Source of the DNA: Rhodoferax sp.
Lineage (GTDB): Bacteria; Pseudomonadota; Gammaproteobacteria; Burkholderiales; Burkholderiaceae_C
Assembly: GCA_020048795.1 (NCBI GenBank)
Contig: JAIFMA010000163.1
Location: 1-5,552 of the forward strand
Direction: 5' to 3'
Length of the DNA stretch: 5,552 nucleotides
In this document: piece after piece, positions 5,010 to 5,552 of the stretch
How positions within the stretch are numbered: the first letter of the stretch is position 1
Layout: each line of letters opens with the position of its first letter
The notes under the pieces: model-generated
Told to the model about the DNA's origin: nothing
What the model saw: only the letters and a program-made list of their open reading frames with translations
The model's database searches: none
Made by a program: the position numbers and the translations under genes

Positions 5010-5552
5010 GCTGCGCCACATCCACCAGCGTTACGCTGACCAGCCGCTGTTGCAGGACGTGAACCTGCATGTGGTTGCCGGTGAGGTGGTGGCGCTGCTG
5101 GGCCCCTCGGGCAGCGGCAAGAGCACCTTGCTGGGCATTACCGCCGGGTTGCAGCAGCCCGATGCTGGCACGGTCTGGCTGGAGGGTCAGGACATCACCG
5201 CATTGGCCCCCGAGCGGCGCGGCTTTGCCCTGATGTTTCAGGACTTTGCCTTGTTTCCGCACCTGAACGTGTTGGACAACGTGGCTTTTGGTCTGATCGA
5301 GCAGCGCCAAAGCCGGTGCCAGGCGCGTGCCCACGCCAGGCAAATGCTTGACGTGTTTGGACTGGCCGCACTGGCCCAGCGACGCGTCTGGAACCTGTCG
5401 GGTGGTGAGCAACAACGCGTGGCGCTGGCCCGTGCCCTGATCACACAACCGCGTGTGCTGCTGCTCGATGAGCCGTTTTCGGCACTGGATGCTGATTTGC
5501 GGGTGGCCTTGCGCGATGAATTTCGCTGGCGCATTCAGGCCGCAGGCATGGC
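5002..5552 (+). CDS. thiQ: ThiQ, thiamine ABC transporter ATPase (cut by right window edge)
   Basis: ATG 5002 opens 183 codons to the window edge, overlapping the thiP stop as ATGCTTGA (8 bases), which implies translational coupling. The ABC ATPase motifs appear in order: Walker A GPSGSGKST (34-42), Q-loop Gln80 in LMFQDFALFPHL, signature LSGGEQQRVALARAL (132-146), Walker B VLLLDEP (152-158) and D-loop SALD (160-163). The H-loop lies beyond the edge. It would sit on the cytoplasmic face as a dimer, drive ThiP by ATP hydrolysis and contact its two EAA loops. In sequence alone it also resembles spermidine- or iron-type ATPases of the same class; position after thiB and thiP makes ThiQ the best call. 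E. coli ThiQ is about 232 residues, so roughly 50 are missing, or more if this copy carries a C-terminal extension. Confidence 0.9.
   Translation, partial: MLELRHIHQRYADQPLLQDVNLHVVAGEVVALLGPSGSGKSTLLGITAGLQQPDAGTVWLEGQDITALAPERRGFALMFQDFALFPHLNVLDNVAFGLIEQRQSRCQARAHARQMLDVFGLAALAQRRVWNLSGGEQQRVALARALITQPRVLLLDEPFSALDADLRVALRDEFRWRIQAAGM

Overview
The window is GC-rich (by eye about 60-65%, higher in thiP) and looks like the chromosome of a betaproteobacterium, most likely Burkholderiales/Comamonadaceae (Rhodoferax- or Polaromonas-like). This rests on protein style, on the divergent hut layout, and on a palindromic repeat inside thiP that resembles a dispersed repeat I recall from that family. 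No taxonomic search could be run.

Positions 1-1004, minus strand: a two-gene histidine-utilisation unit. hutC (GntR/HutC repressor, complete) is followed with a 4-base ATGA overlap by hutD (HutD/Ves family), which runs off the left edge. Upstream of hutC is a perfect 9+4+9 inverted repeat (1036-1057), the probable HutC operator.

Positions 1106-1891, plus strand: a wrecked hutU-hutH pair. Short pieces of urocanase (its N-terminus and part of its C-terminal third) and the last ~94 codons of histidine ammonia-lyase are joined by two large deletions, with a further frameshift near the start. No functional enzyme can come from it. The repressor, operator and hutD therefore survive beside the corpse of the catabolic genes they normally control. 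A weak terminator-like hairpin (2006-2030) and otherwise unassigned sequence lie between 1892 and 2105.

Positions 2106-5552, plus strand: a thiamine-uptake operon. A TPP riboswitch (about 2119-2200) precedes thiB (periplasmic thiamine-binding protein), thiP (fused two-domain permease) and thiQ (ATPase, cut by the right edge; overlaps thiP by 8 bases). Between aptamer and thiB is a hairpin whose 3' arm contains the thiB Shine-Dalgarno, and a mutually exclusive alternative pairing with the aptamer's 3' end. This suggests translational shut-off when TPP is bound. ThiB would capture thiamine in the periplasm, ThiP would carry it across the inner membrane, ThiQ would supply ATP hydrolysis, and intracellular TPP would close the loop through the riboswitch.

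I do not see a wholly new system. The most informative points are the hutU/hutH deletion remnant beside an intact repressor and operator, the riboswitch expression platform, and the translated repeat inside thiP.
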